A stretch of 64,000 bases of DNA. Source: CAVTLG01 sp963735495 (GTDB lineage Bacteria; Chloroflexota; Ktedonobacteria; Ktedonobacterales; Ktedonobacteraceae). Within the stretch, counting starts at the first letter, position 1. Every line of letters starts with the position of its first letter. Positions 53,264 to 62,263 of the stretch are shown here, piece after piece. The DNA lies in NCBI GenBank assembly GCA_963735495.1, contig CAVTLG010000002.1, forward strand, positions 1,550,001-1,614,000, written 5' to 3'. Made by a program: the position numbers and the translations under genes. Below the pieces are notes generated by a model. That model made no database searches. It saw only the letters and a list, made by a program, of their open reading frames with translations, and had not been told where the DNA came from.

Positions 53264-54832
53264 CTAGCCGATACTGGCCAGTGCGTCTGCCGCAGACTTG
53301 GGTTCGGATGTGAGTTCCTCTTCAGTTGGCTTATAGGCATACTTGTCGGCGCGACCACCGGGTAAGAGAAACATCGCGCCAAGTCCGGCCAGGGCCAGTA
53401 CAAGCATTAAGCTATAGACCCAGAATAGGCTTTGCGACAGGGCGTTTTGCAGTTGGGTCAAGAATGCAAAGGGCAACGAGGCGCGTAATCCAGGTGTGAG
53501 CAGGACGTTCGCGGGTGCGACGCTCTGCGGTAAGCGCCTGGCGACTGTGGCGAACTGCGCGTAGATGGGGGCAAAACGTTGCGCCATCTGAGCGTTCAGG
53601 ATGGTGCCCATCAGCGCGACTCCCACTGTGCCTCCCATGGTGCGAAAGAATTGTGTTGTCGCTGTAGCAACTCCGCGCAGGTTCCACGGCACTGCGTTCT
53701 GTACCGAGAGGATAAAGACCGAGCTGGCGAAACCCAGGCCAGCGCCAACGATGAACATAGCGACAACAATAAAGATGAGACTGGTCTGCGTGTTGAAAAA
53801 GGCCATCATGGTAACTCCACAGGCTGCGGCAAACATGCCAAAGACAGCCGTGACGCGATAGCCATAGCGAATGACGATTTTGGCGCTCAGGCTCGCCGCG
53901 ATAGGCCACGCTAGCAGCAGTGGGCCAAGCGTGATACCGGCACTCGTCGCGCTACCACCTTTGACGCCTTGCACGAAGAGCGGCACATAGGTGGTAACGC
54001 CAAACATAAGGACGCCCAGCGCCACGCCGCCAATGCTGGAAATGGTAATGATACGATTCTTGAAAAGGTCCAGCGGGAGAATAGGCTCTGCCGCGCGTCG
54101 TTCGATGGCGATGAAAAGCACAAAGAGGACGATGCTTGCCACAAAGAGACTTATACTCTGTAATGATGTCCACGACCAGCTAGTGCCACCTTGCAGGAGC
54201 GCGAAGAGGAGCGCGACAATACTGCCCGTTAATGTCAGCGTACCCAGATAGTCCAGGTGGTGCTTCTTGCGCTCGACAGATTCTTTGAGCGTGAAGATGA
54301 GTAAGAGCATCGATAGCAGACCAAAAGGGATATTGATGAAGAAGACCCAACGCCAGGAAAAGTGGTCAACGATGAGACCGCCAACAAATGGACCAATCAC
54401 GCTCGATAGGCCCCACACGCCGCTGAAGAGACCCTGTACCTTTGCGCGCTCTTGCAGGGAGAAGATATCGCCGATGATGGTGAGCACAATCGGCATGACC
54501 GCACCTGCGCCCAATCCTTGTATGGCGCGGAAGATGATCAGTTGTTCCATTGACTGGGCTGCACCGGACGCCGCTGAGCCAAAGAGGAAAAGAGCCGCAC
54601 CAAAGAGGAAAAGAGGTTTACGCCCATAGAGGTCCGCGAGCTTGCCATAAATGGGGACCGTCGTGGTAGATGTCAATAAATAAATTGAAAACACCCAGGA
54701 ATAAAGGGTAATCCCTCCGAGCTTCCCTACAATACTCGGCAATGCGGTACCAACAATCGTCGTATCGAGTGCTGCTAACGACATCCCAAGCATGAGCGCT
54801 ATTGTAATAATTGTTTTTGCCTGTTTAGTCAT
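53264..54832 (-). CDS. DHA2-type (EmrB/QacA) MFS drug efflux transporter
   Basis: About 522 residues with 14 predicted helices. ALDTTIVGTALPSIV is the DHA2 motif D1 with its conserved Asp; DLYGRKPLFLFGAALFLFGS is motif A; FINIPFGLLSML and the C-terminal MGGTVGVALMGTI match the QacA/EmrB branch. The ATG at 54832 has AAGGAA upstream; a longer frame to 54868 lacks a site. It exports hydrophobic or cationic drugs using the proton gradient. No TetR or MarR regulator gene is adjacent. Confidence 0.93.
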   Translation of the reverse strand: MTKQAKTIITIALMLGMSLAALDTTIVGTALPSIVGKLGGITLYSWVFSIYLLTSTTTVPIYGKLADLYGRKPLFLFGAALFLFGSAASGAAQSMEQLIIFRAIQGLGAGAVMPIVLTIIGDIFSLQERAKVQGLFSGVWGLSSVIGPFVGGLIVDHFSWRWVFFINIPFGLLSMLLLIFTLKESVERKKHHLDYLGTLTLTGSIVALLFALLQGGTSWSWTSLQSISLFVASIVLFVLFIAIERRAAEPILPLDLFKNRIITISSIGGVALGVLMFGVTTYVPLFVQGVKGGSATSAGITLGPLLLAWPIAASLSAKIVIRYGYRVTAVFGMFAAACGVTMMAFFNTQTSLIFIVVAMFIVGAGLGFASSVFILSVQNAVPWNLRGVATATTQFFRTMGGTVGVALMGTILNAQMAQRFAPIYAQFATVARRLPQSVAPANVLLTPGLRASLPFAFLTQLQNALSQSLFWVYSLMLVLALAGLGAMFLLPGGRADKYAYKPTEEELTSEPKSAADALASIG

Positions 54833-55133
54833 CGCGGTTCCTTTTATCGTGAAAATAGATGAAAACACTACACTTTAAGCATCAGCCGTAAGTAGGACAA
54901 TGCATGGAGACATCTTTGATGCATGTTTGTTTTTGCTGCAGTGCAAAAAAAAGAGAACGTGGTAGATTACGTGTCTATAGAAGTTAACACTGGTAGAGTG
55001 ATTTTTTATTCCGCGAGAAAAAGTTGCTTAATGTCGTGCGCCAGTTTTCCTTGATTTTTTAATGCGATGCGGATATCTTACCATTGTGCTGAATGAAAGA
55101 CTGAATAAATCCGTTCGGAGGTATAGAGCAAGA
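54833..55133. other. Divergent promoter region
   Basis: AT-rich 300 bases between the efflux pump and the esterase. No gene; GGAGG near 55118 belongs to the esterase start. Confidence 0.4.
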
Positions 55134-55802
55134 ATGAACAATTTTCATCAGGCAGACGAAATCAGTGGACCACACCAGGGACAGCCCGTGCTGACTGCTG
55201 GTGAGCCGCTTGCGCGTGCGCAGGCGGCCATGATCATGCTACATGGGCGTGGTGCGTCGGCGGAAGATATCCTGAGCCTGGCTGACGAGGTAAACCAACC
55301 GGGCTTTGCCTATCTCGCACCACAGGCAGCCGGTCACGAGTGGTACCCGAATCGCTTCCTCGCGCCCTTAGCTAGCAATGAACCAGGGCTGTCATCTGCG
55401 TTGGCCGTCATCGCGGCCCTCCTGGCTCAAGTCGCTGAGGCCGGTATTGACCTTGAGCACACCATCCTTACAGGTTTTTCGCAGGGCGCGTGTCTGGCGC
55501 TTGAATTTGTCGCCCGCCATGCTCGGCGCTATGGCGGTGTGGCAGGCTTGAGTGGTGGCCTGATCGGACCTGATGAGACGCCGCGCAACTATGCCGAGTC
55601 GCTGGCTGGTACCCCTATTTTTCTGGGCTGTAGCGACAGAGATTTCCATATCCCCAGGCAACGCGTTGAGCAGTCCGCCGAAGTCTTGCAACGCATGGGC
55701 GGTAGCGTCACTTTACGCTTATATCCCAATATGGGCCATACCGTCAATCGCGATGAGCTACAATTTCTGCGCGGCATGATGGTGGAGCTTTTAGCAAAGT
55801 AA
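55134..55802 (+). CDS. Carboxylesterase/phospholipase (PF02230-like alpha/beta hydrolase)
   Basis: 222 residues. AMIMLHGRGASAEDIL (oxyanion loop), LTGFSQGACLALEF (nucleophile Ser), GCSDRDFHIP (Asp) and PNMGHTVNRDE (His) give a complete triad in family order. The ATG at 55134 is preferred: GGAGG lies about eleven bases upstream and the 24-residue extension is not family-like. Hydrolyses short acyl esters or lysophospholipids; a cytosolic enzyme without signal peptide. Confidence 0.9.
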   Translation: MNNFHQADEISGPHQGQPVLTAGEPLARAQAAMIMLHGRGASAEDILSLADEVNQPGFAYLAPQAAGHEWYPNRFLAPLASNEPGLSSALAVIAALLAQVAEAGIDLEHTILTGFSQGACLALEFVARHARRYGGVAGLSGGLIGPDETPRNYAESLAGTPIFLGCSDRDFHIPRQRVEQSAEVLQRMGGSVTLRLYPNMGHTVNRDELQFLRGMMVELLAK

Positions 55803-55850
55803 CGTCGCAAAGGTTTTTGAAGCTTACTAAAAAACATAGCGACTGTCTGG

Positions 55851-56030
55851 TTATCTTGCACATTGCTCCAATGCGTCGAGAATCAGCGGTATATCCTGCT
55901 CGCTTGTGGACCAGTTGGAGAATGCCGCGCGCATAGCGGGCTTTCCGGCGAAGAAGGTGGGTGTGAGCAAGACTCGCCCATCCTTCTTGAGCGCCTCAAG
56001 AAAGTGAAGCTCATAGCGTCTTCTTTCTCC
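55851..56030 (-). pseudogene. C-terminal scrap of a PLP-dependent (group II) decarboxylase
   Basis: On the minus strand the frame reads YELHFLEALKKDGRVLLTPT, FFAGKPAMRAAFSNWSTSEQ and DIPLILDALEQCAR before TAA at 55851-55853. This is the small-domain end of aromatic-amino-acid/tyrosine/aspartate decarboxylases (typically LLTPTxFxGKPAIRAALxNWRTTExDI). About 60 codons survive of some 480. Confidence 0.65.
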
Positions 56031-56070
56031 TGTTTGTGAGTGCGCAGCAGACCTTTACTGCTTCTCGGTG

Positions 56071-56541
56071 TCAGTTTTGCTGTGTCCCTTTAAAAGGTGA
56101 GGCGGGATCATGTTCCATCAGATTAACCAGTCGCTGGCTGGGGCGTTCAGACGACTCATCGACGCTGTTGAAAATCTCCTCGATCTGTGTCTGACTGAGA
56201 TCGTGTGATGGGTCCCAACCGTAGCGCTTCAGATCGATCCGTCCTTCATCGCTGAAGATAATGCCTTCAGACTCCAGCAAAAGACGCATCCGGTCCGGCG
56301 AGCCAAATGCCCAGCTTCCGCTCAGTTCACCCTTGCTATTAACCACCCGTTGCGCCGGAACATCTGGGCTGGCTTCATTCATCATCCAACCCACCATCCG
56401 CGCTCCACGTGGGTATCCAACCGATTTGGCAAGCGTTCCGTAGGTGACTACCCGCCCTACAGGACACGCCCGAACTAATGCAAAGACACGCGCCTTGAGT
56501 ACCACTGCCTTATCATACGTGGAGGATGATCCATCGGTCAT
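56071..56541 (-). CDS. Alkyltransferase-like (ATL/MGMT-fold) DNA repair protein
   Basis: 156 residues with the MGMT C-terminal DNA-binding fold: VFALVRACPVGRVVTYGTLA, VGYPRGARMVGWMMNE, then PAQRVVNSKGELSG. In true alkyltransferases this last motif is PCHRV; here Ala replaces the alkyl-accepting Cys. So it should recognise O6-alkylguanine, flip it and recruit nucleotide-excision repair rather than repair directly, as ATL proteins do. An extra C-terminal 50-residue tail is charged. The ATG at 56541 has GAGG upstream and shortens the frame by three codons. Confidence 0.88.
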   Translation of the reverse strand: MTDGSSSTYDKAVVLKARVFALVRACPVGRVVTYGTLAKSVGYPRGARMVGWMMNEASPDVPAQRVVNSKGELSGSWAFGSPDRMRLLLESEGIIFSDEGRIDLKRYGWDPSHDLSQTQIEEIFNSVDESSERPSQRLVNLMEHDPASPFKGTQQN

Positions 56542-57000
56542 TAAACTCACCTCGTTCTAGAGATATCCTGCATTCTTACGGAATGTCATCTGTCTTGCTC
56601 GCTAGGAAAAAGTAAGACAGCTGATTGTCATCCCTGTGCATAATCGAGTATAGCATACATGCCATGCAACTCAATACGTCGTATTGTGGAGTATATGGTG
56701 AAAGGTGCAACTCGCGAATTGCTTCTTGTTCCAAAAGGCAAACGAGCACTGAGCCTCCATAGGCTCTAATGCTTGTGAGCATCATGATGAGTTTTAGGAC
56801 GACTTAAAGAAAGAAGAGGGTTATTGGTGTAGTTGTGAATTTTTTGGCTAGTTTCGCGGAAATAAAGCAGATCACAAAACAACATGGCACATTTATGACA
56901 CAAGCAATGGCGCAACTGGCGGCCCATAGCTGCTAAACTCCTATTATGATGAGTATCCAGGAGGTTAACATAAACCTCGTGGTTTGAAAGGAGATCGCCC
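56542..57000. other. Intergenic region
   Basis: About 460 bases. Short frames on the minus strand lack motifs. The right end carries the upstream signals of the small membrane protein at 57001, including AAAGGAG. Confidence 0.45.
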
Positions 57001-57090
57001 ATGCCACTGGACATTGCGGTAATCTTTATGTTGGTGTGCTTCATCATTGGTCTGATGATGGGGATCAACCTGGGGCGTCGTTCATTCTAG
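57001..57090 (+). CDS. 29-residue single-pass membrane protein
   Basis: AAAGGAG about eight bases ahead of ATG. The product is MPLDIAVIFMLVCFIIGLMM plus GINLGRRSF: one helix with spaced glycines and a positive C-terminus, like small membrane proteins that associate with larger complexes. A second one follows at 57183. Function unknown. Confidence 0.65.
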   Translation: MPLDIAVIFMLVCFIIGLMMGINLGRRSF

Positions 57091-57182
57091 CCAGCGCGCT
57101 TATCTGTTTAACATGGACGTGTATCAATGTATCTGAGCAGTGGCCTGCGCGGATTTCGCACGCTACGAGGAAGGAACTGAGC

Positions 57183-57329
57183 ATGATCGTCAACATCGAT
57201 TGGGTAATTATTGGTATGCTGACCTCGCTGATTATAGGTATTATCTCGGGCATACGCTTGATGGCGAACCAAAATCCGTATAGCTCACGTTCGTCGTATA
57301 ATACAGTTCGTCGGGATCGCAGAGATTAA
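57183..57329 (+). CDS. 48-residue single-pass membrane protein
   Basis: GAGGAAGGAA ahead of the ATG at 57183. Residues 5-25 (IDWVIIGMLTSLIIGIISGI) are one helix with Gly-rich face; the C-terminus is polar and Arg-rich. It shares the I-x-G-x(3)-I-x-G pattern with the 29-residue protein 92 bases upstream, so the two could be cotranscribed and related. Function unknown. Confidence 0.65.
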   Translation: MIVNIDWVIIGMLTSLIIGIISGIRLMANQNPYSSRSSYNTVRRDRRD

Positions 57330-57387
57330 TCTCGCGATCCCCGCTTACTTTGGTCTGCCATTCTCCCTGTCCTATCTAAAACCTCTT

Positions 57388-57753
57388 CTATCTCAACAAA
57401 TCTAAAGCATCCTCAAAGCTTATTTTGCCCTCAGAAAGTTGCTCAAGAATGTGCGAACGTTGAGAATCGTCCTCATACTCAGGTAGATACTCCAAGGCGG
57501 CCACGATTTCATCGAGATGATTACGCGCGGTGTTGTACGCGACATTCAATTCTGCGGCCAGGCGCTGGATATTGCCGCGATGCTTGACGAGCAGCCCCAC
57601 GAAGGTGAGTTGCTGCGGGGTCAAACGTCCTATCCAATCAAGGCTAAATCTTCCCTCGATCACAATTCCGCTGCGCGGGCCTTCCAGGCGTGTCACAATC
57701 AGTTCGTCGCCGTTTACCGGGTCGTGCGTGATCAGTGGATTGAGCGATTTCAC
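57388..57753 (-). CDS. DUF2089-type regulator with lost zinc-binding cysteines
   Basis: 121 residues from a GTG at 57753 (GGGGG five bases upstream). The order NPLITHDPVNGDELIVTRLE, GRFSLDWIGRLTPQQLTFVG and LNVAYNTARNHLDEIVAAL matches DUF2089 proteins, where the start reads CPxCGxxLxVTRLxCxxCxxxIEGRF. All four Cys are replaced here (Asp, Asn, Glu/Gly and Ser positions). The HTH is intact. It is followed on the same strand (upstream) by the 57821 gene and faces the ABC operon across palindromic sites, so it is a candidate regulator. Confidence 0.75.
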   Translation of the reverse strand: MKSLNPLITHDPVNGDELIVTRLEGPRSGIVIEGRFSLDWIGRLTPQQLTFVGLLVKHRGNIQRLAAELNVAYNTARNHLDEIVAALEYLPEYEDDSQRSHILEQLSEGKISFEDALDLLR

Positions 57754-57820
57754 ATGCACCCCCTTTCAAGACGTGAAAAGCAAAACAGGAGTTTTGCGCT
57801 AAAACTGCTATGATAACTCA

Positions 57821-58486
57821 TTATTCATCTTCTTCGTTCAGGTACGACGAGGCAAAGAGGGGATCTACCCCATGATTCTTCAATCGGATGATTTGCTTCA
57901 CGGTCAGATCGCTTAAGCCTGTTTCTAGCAAGGCGCTGATATACTCCGCGCTAACTCCATTGTTCATCAAGGAGATGATCTGATCCAGTGACAGATCACC
58001 TAAACCTGTTTCTAGTAAATCCCTGACATACTCCGCGCTTACCCCATTGTTCATCAAACGAATAATTTGCTTCACCGTGAGACCACTTAATGCTGTCTCT
58101 AGCAATGATCTCACGTAGTTCGCATTTATTCCATAGTTGTTCAAGGAGATGATTTGCTTCACGGTCAGATCGCCCAGGCCTGTTTCTAGTAAATCCCTGA
58201 CATATTCCGCGCTTACCCCATTGTTCATCAAAGCGCCAATTTCCTCCACTGTCAGATTGGGTAGTCCTGCGGCCCTCAGTCCCCTGTCTCCAGCTCTGCG
58301 ATACCCTCTTATTCTCCCCATTGCCTCCTGGTTGTATTCGTTCGCTCTCAACTCCTGGTCTGACCGCTTCTCCGCGTCAGTCGCGCTTTTAGCGCCAAGT
58401 ATATCCATCAACTCGCCAGCCTGCTCAACAGAAAGCTTCCCGGCGGCTACCATTTCAAGTATCTTTATGCGTTCCTTGTTTGTCAT
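57821..58486 (-). CDS. Helical-repeat protein with DUF2089-associated N-terminal domain
   Basis: 221 residues. The first 35 (ERIKILEMVAAGKLSVEQAG, ELMDILGAK) form the SHOCT-like domain common in bacterial membrane-stress regulators. Residues about 72-215 are five tandem repeats of about 29 residues with consensus L-T-x-x-Q-I-I-x-L-M-N-N-G-V-S-A-E-Y-V-x-x-L-L-E-T-G-L-x-D. Such Gly-Val-x-Tyr helical repeats occur behind BlaR1-like peptidases and anti-sigma factors of Acidobacteria; they probably bind proteins. GGAG is at the ATG. Same strand as the DUF2089 gene, so they form a unit. The repeats are nearly identical at DNA level, suggesting recent expansion. Confidence 0.8.
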   Translation of the reverse strand: MTNKERIKILEMVAAGKLSVEQAGELMDILGAKSATDAEKRSDQELRANEYNQEAMGRIRGYRRAGDRGLRAAGLPNLTVEEIGALMNNGVSAEYVRDLLETGLGDLTVKQIISLNNYGINANYVRSLLETALSGLTVKQIIRLMNNGVSAEYVRDLLETGLGDLSLDQIISLMNNGVSAEYISALLETGLSDLTVKQIIRLKNHGVDPLFASSYLNEEDE

Positions 58487-58545
58487 ATGTCTTGCTCCTT
58501 ATTGAGAACAGTCAAGGTTATATTGCCATTGTAGTTGTCAAAGAA

Positions 58546-58710
58546 TGCTAACCACTATAGCAATTATAACTTCTAATTTGGACGGATGTCAAGATATTAC
58601 TAATTATTGTAGCAAAATTCGCTAACAATCTTGTTTTTTATTGCTAAAATACTTGACAATCATCACTCTGATCAGTAATATATTGACTATTGGTTAGCAA
58701 AAATTGCTAG
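58546..58710. promoter_or_regulatory. Palindromic operator cluster, three TAGCAA/TTGCTA sites
   Basis: TTAGCAAAAATTGCTAG (58694-58710), TAGCAAAATTCGCTA (58610-58624) and TGCTA-N7-TAGCA (58546-58562) are variants of one palindrome. They lie between the repeat-protein unit and the ABC operon and overlap the promoter at 58653-58681. Probably the binding sites of a local regulator, with DUF2089 the obvious candidate by position. Confidence 0.6.
58653..58681 (+). promoter_or_regulatory. Promoter of the ABC efflux operon
   Basis: TTGACA (58653-58658), 17 bases, TAATAT (58676-58681), between two of the palindromic sites. Confidence 0.7.
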
Positions 58711-58813
58711 AGTGATGGCAAGAAAACTATAAGGAGGACCTAAAAGAGCTGACTAGATGGGGGTCACGACATTTTTACCCCCCCAAATTCCGCTAAGGAA
58801 AGGTGTTGTTATT

Positions 58814-59575
58814 ATGCAAAACAGTGCAATTCAGGTAAAAGATATACAAAAATCCTACAAGAATCTCAGCGTCTTAAAAGGCGTGAATCTCAGCGTGGAG
58901 CGGGGCAGCATTTTTGCCCTGCTCGGCTCCAACGGCGCGGGCAAGACGACGCTGATCAAAATCCTCACCACGCTGCTCAAACCGGACGGCGGAACAGCCA
59001 TCGTCAACGGCTTTGATGTGGCGTCCAAGCCAGCCCACGTGCGGCAATCCCTCAGTCTGACCGGGCAATCCGCCGCTGTGGATGAGATATTGACCGGGCG
59101 AGAAAATCTGCTTATGATCGCCAGACTCCGACACGTCAAACAGCCGCGCCAGGTGGCTGACGAGTTGCTGACCCGCTTCGGTTTATTCGACGCCGCCAAC
59201 CGCCGTGTGGCGACGTATTCCGGCGGGATGCGCCGCAGGCTGGACCTGGCCATGAGCCTGGTGGGCACACCGCCGATCCTGTTCCTTGACGAGCCAACCA
59301 CCGGGCTTGACCCCGAGGGACGCATCGAGGTGTGGAAAATGGTGAAGGAGCTGGCGGATAGTGGCATCACCGTCTTCTTGACTACGCAGTACCTGGACGA
59401 GGCGGAACAGTTGGCGGATCACCTTGCCATTCTCCATGAGGGCACGATTATCGCCAGCGGCACGCTCACCGAGCTCAAAAAGCTGTTTCCACCGGCTCAG
59501 AAGGAGTATGTGGAAAAACAACTGACCCTGGAGGAGATCTTTCTGGCCATCATTGGCAAAAAGGAGGTGCAGTAA
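58814..59575 (+). CDS. ABC transporter ATPase (DrrA/daunorubicin-resistance type)
   Basis: 253 residues from the ATG at 58814 (AAAGGTG upstream), dropping a 19-residue extension. Walker A LLGSNGAGKTT, signature YSGGMRRRLDLAMSL, Walker B ILFLDEPTTGLDP and the H-loop-region FLTTQYLDEAEQLADH (Gln in place of the usual His before YLDEA, as in many DrrA proteins). It ends TLEEIFLAIIG, a DrrA C-terminal signature. It pairs with the permease whose ATG begins directly after this stop. Confidence 0.93.
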   Translation: MQNSAIQVKDIQKSYKNLSVLKGVNLSVERGSIFALLGSNGAGKTTLIKILTTLLKPDGGTAIVNGFDVASKPAHVRQSLSLTGQSAAVDEILTGRENLLMIARLRHVKQPRQVADELLTRFGLFDAANRRVATYSGGMRRRLDLAMSLVGTPPILFLDEPTTGLDPEGRIEVWKMVKELADSGITVFLTTQYLDEAEQLADHLAILHEGTIIASGTLTELKKLFPPAQKEYVEKQLTLEEIFLAIIGKKEVQ

Positions 59576-60364
59576 ATGGAAATGACACAGAAACAGGAAA
59601 CGATACAGAACCACTTTTTCAGCGATCTGAGCGTGATGCTTAGCCGTTCCATGCGCCATATCTTCCGCAGTATGGACACCATCATCACGGTCACGATCAC
59701 GCCTATTGCGATGATGTTGCTGTTCGTGTATGTGCTCGGCGGCGCAATTCAAACCGGGACCGCGAATTATGTGAATTACCTGTTGCCTGGGATCTTACTG
59801 ATTGCGATTGCGAGCGGGATCTCCTATACGGCTCTCCGTTTGTTTACCGATGTGCAACGGGGGATCATGGAGCGCTTTCGCTCCATGCCGATTGCCCCTT
59901 CCACCCTGTTGTGGGGACACGTGCTGACCTCGCTGGTCTCCAACGCGATTTCGGTGGTGGTCATCATTCTGGTTGCGTTGATCACGGGCTTTCGTTCGTC
60001 GGCGGGCATCCTGTCCTGGCTGGCCGTCGTTGGCATCCTCGCGTTGTTTACGCTGGCGTTGACCTGGGTGGCGGTGATTGCCGGACTGACCGCCAAATCG
60101 ACCGATGGTGCCGCCGCCTTTTCGTATCCGTTGATCTTCCTGCCCTTTATCAGCTCGGCGTTTGTGCCCACCAGGTCGATGCCGCTGGCAGTCCGGGTCT
60201 TTGCCGAAAACCAGCCAGTGACGGCGATCGTGAATACTATCCGTGCGTTGCTGTATGGACAGCCCGTATCTCAGGAGATCTGGGTTGCGCTTGCCTGGTG
60301 CGTCGGTATTCTGATTGTGGCCTACATCTTTGCGATAAGGGCCTATCAAAAGCGAGCGTCATGA
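59576..60364 (+). CDS. ABC-2 type permease (DrrB type)
   Basis: 262 residues, six helices. GIMERFRSMPIAPSTLLWGH is the ABC-2 signature loop and FLPFISSAFVPTRSMP the conserved late motif. The start is immediately after the TAA of the ATPase, with AGGAGG inside the end of that gene, so translation is coupled. Together they form an efflux system for drugs or lipids. Confidence 0.92.
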   Translation: MEMTQKQETIQNHFFSDLSVMLSRSMRHIFRSMDTIITVTITPIAMMLLFVYVLGGAIQTGTANYVNYLLPGILLIAIASGISYTALRLFTDVQRGIMERFRSMPIAPSTLLWGHVLTSLVSNAISVVVIILVALITGFRSSAGILSWLAVVGILALFTLALTWVAVIAGLTAKSTDGAAAFSYPLIFLPFISSAFVPTRSMPLAVRVFAENQPVTAIVNTIRALLYGQPVSQEIWVALAWCVGILIVAYIFAIRAYQKRAS

Positions 60365-60806
60365 ACCCAGTTTTCCAAACCGGGGCGTGGCCGCGAGGCA
60401 ACCCGTCTCAAGCCTCGATGGACCGAGCAAGACAGGACCAGACGCAGCCCAACCACGGAAATGCTTCCAGAAGACCTGAGAGAAGATGAGCCAATATTCG
60501 GCCATGTATTCCGTCACAGAAGAACACAGCATGGTCTTATGCGGTACATGAGCAGATTCCATGTCGTTATCTCGTGAGGAGGAGCTGTCGTCATGAGAGA
60601 GCGCTCGCGCCGTGCGAGATCGCCAGTGCTTTGGCAGAAAAACTCTTCAGGGAGAGAGCCAGGATGCGCAGGGGCCGAGCACTGCGACCCTTGCTGATCC
60701 AATCGGCATGAGAACGCAGCGACCTACCCTGGACAACTGTAAGGGATTGTCTTTATGTGATCGCCCCTGCCAGCAGACCTGAGCCTGGATAAACGGACGT
60801 GATTTT
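60365..60806. other. Intergenic region with a decayed repeat
   Basis: About 440 bases. At 60731-60752 GGACAACTGTAAGGGATTGT is a degenerate copy of the family C core (GGACAACCGCAAGGGATTGT at 62584). No gene recognised. Confidence 0.5.
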
Positions 60807-61412
60807 TTAGCTATCCGACGTGTATCTGTGCAATTTGGCTTCCAACGAGGCTTTAATCTGGGGCCACTCCGTATCTATAATACTGTAATATACGGAATGG
60901 CGGTAATAGCCATCGGGCATAATCATGTGGTTGCGTAAAATGCCTTCTTTAATAGCGCCTAGACGCTCGATGGCGCGTTGTGACTGCATGTTCCGGCTGT
61001 CGGTCTTCAGTTGGACACGGATGGTGCGCAGCGTCTCAAACGCGTACTGCAAGAGGAGATATTTGCACTCAGTATTTACACCCGTCCGTTGTACGCCTGG
61101 GCTCAGCCAGGTCCAACCGATTTCTACGCCGCGATGTTCTGCCTGGGCATCTTGATAACGCGTCGAGCCGATTGCATGCCCGGTCGCAAGGTTTACGATA
61201 GCGAATGCGAGCGTCTTTCCCATGGCCTGACTCTCTAATGCAGTACTCGTCCACGCTACTACCTCCTCAATTGAACCACTCGGATTGGCTGGAAGGTAGC
61301 GCCAGATAGCCGGATCTTGACCGGCTGCGTATAAGTCTGTCGCGTGTCTGAGCTGCAACGGCTCCAGGCGTACAACCTGGCCGGTCAACGTTACCGGGTC
61401 CAAATTTAGCAT
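60807..61412 (-). CDS. GNAT N-acetyltransferase (RimJ/RimL type)
   Basis: 201 residues. VRLEPLQLRHATDLYAA, GSTRYQDAQAEHRGVEIGWT and VQRTGVNTECKYLLLQYAFE (acetyl-CoA loop region), then QLKTDSRNMQSQRAIERLGA give the family order. GGGGGAA lies ahead of the ATG at 61412. It transfers acetyl groups to an amine or protein N-terminus; the target is unknown. Confidence 0.9.
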   Translation of the reverse strand: MLNLDPVTLTGQVVRLEPLQLRHATDLYAAGQDPAIWRYLPANPSGSIEEVVAWTSTALESQAMGKTLAFAIVNLATGHAIGSTRYQDAQAEHRGVEIGWTWLSPGVQRTGVNTECKYLLLQYAFETLRTIRVQLKTDSRNMQSQRAIERLGAIKEGILRNHMIMPDGYYRHSVYYSIIDTEWPQIKASLEAKLHRYTSDS

Positions 61413-61696
61413 AAAGATATTCCCCCAATTTCAATTGTCAGCTGTTCAATGCCACTTTTTGTCTCTGCTTTACCAGCATGCGCGTGACTATTGGATGAGC
61501 CTAGTATAGAGAAATATGTCTGCGGAGCGCAAGCACCAATCGAGGCTAAAAGGACCATACCATTTGTCTGAGGGGGGAGCGGGAGCTTGTAGCGCTAACA
61601 AGAGGTATTCTCTGCATCGTCCCATCAGGGGGATGATAAGACAAGCGTGAGAATAGCTCTTGTCGCGCCAGCAAGAGGAAGAAGTGGTATGTCAGT
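61413..61696. other. Intergenic region
   Basis: No gene or clear hairpin recognised. Confidence 0.4.
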
Positions 61697-62263
61697 CTAT
61701 TGTACTTTGATGGTTATTGGCACCACTCTAATGTATTGCGGGCACATCATATGGGCATTGCAGAGCGGTCGGCTGTTGAATTCTAGCGCTACTGTGCCCG
61801 TGCTGGTTGCTACGAAACGCCAGATACAAGACTGATCAGCCGTCCAGGCATAGCCCGATGGTTTTTGCAGTGTTAATGCTCCTTGTGAGCTGGTTGGTCC
61901 ATTCCAACCGATGCCAAAAGCTAAGCGAATCTCGATGACATCGCCGGTATGAGCAACGATGGCCTGGTCTGGACTCACCGATTTGCTGGTGATGATGATG
62001 TTGGCCTGGCTTGGCGCAGTGGTTACTACCGCGTTACTAGGGCAACCGTGCGTCGTACCATACCCGGTTTTGCTCCCTTGTGTCGCGATAGGCGGAATGG
62101 CACCTTGTGTCGTGTGCGTGGGCGTCGAAGCTGTACTGCCGCTGCCGCTAGAACCAGTTCCTGTTGTTGCGCCACAGCCCGCCAGCACAAAGGTGAGCGC
62201 GATGGTCAGGAAAACGAAAGAGAAGAGCGTATGTTTTTGCAATGTATCCACTGAACGCATCAT
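61697..62263 (-). CDS. Exported lipoprotein
   Basis: 188 residues with a lipoprotein signal: hydrophobic stretch then LAGC near residue 30. A Thr/Ser/Gly-rich linker follows, then a compact beta domain (VSPDQAIVAHTGDVIEIRL, YAWTADQSCIWRFVATSTGT, ALEFNSRPLC) with a Cys pair, likely an Ig-like or inhibitor-type fold. AAGGAG precedes the start (ATG at 62263 or the next codon). Function unknown. Confidence 0.78.
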   Translation of the reverse strand: MMRSVDTLQKHTLFSFVFLTIALTFVLAGCGATTGTGSSGSGSTASTPTHTTQGAIPPIATQGSKTGYGTTHGCPSNAVVTTAPSQANIIITSKSVSPDQAIVAHTGDVIEIRLAFGIGWNGPTSSQGALTLQKPSGYAWTADQSCIWRFVATSTGTVALEFNSRPLCNAHMMCPQYIRVVPITIKVQ

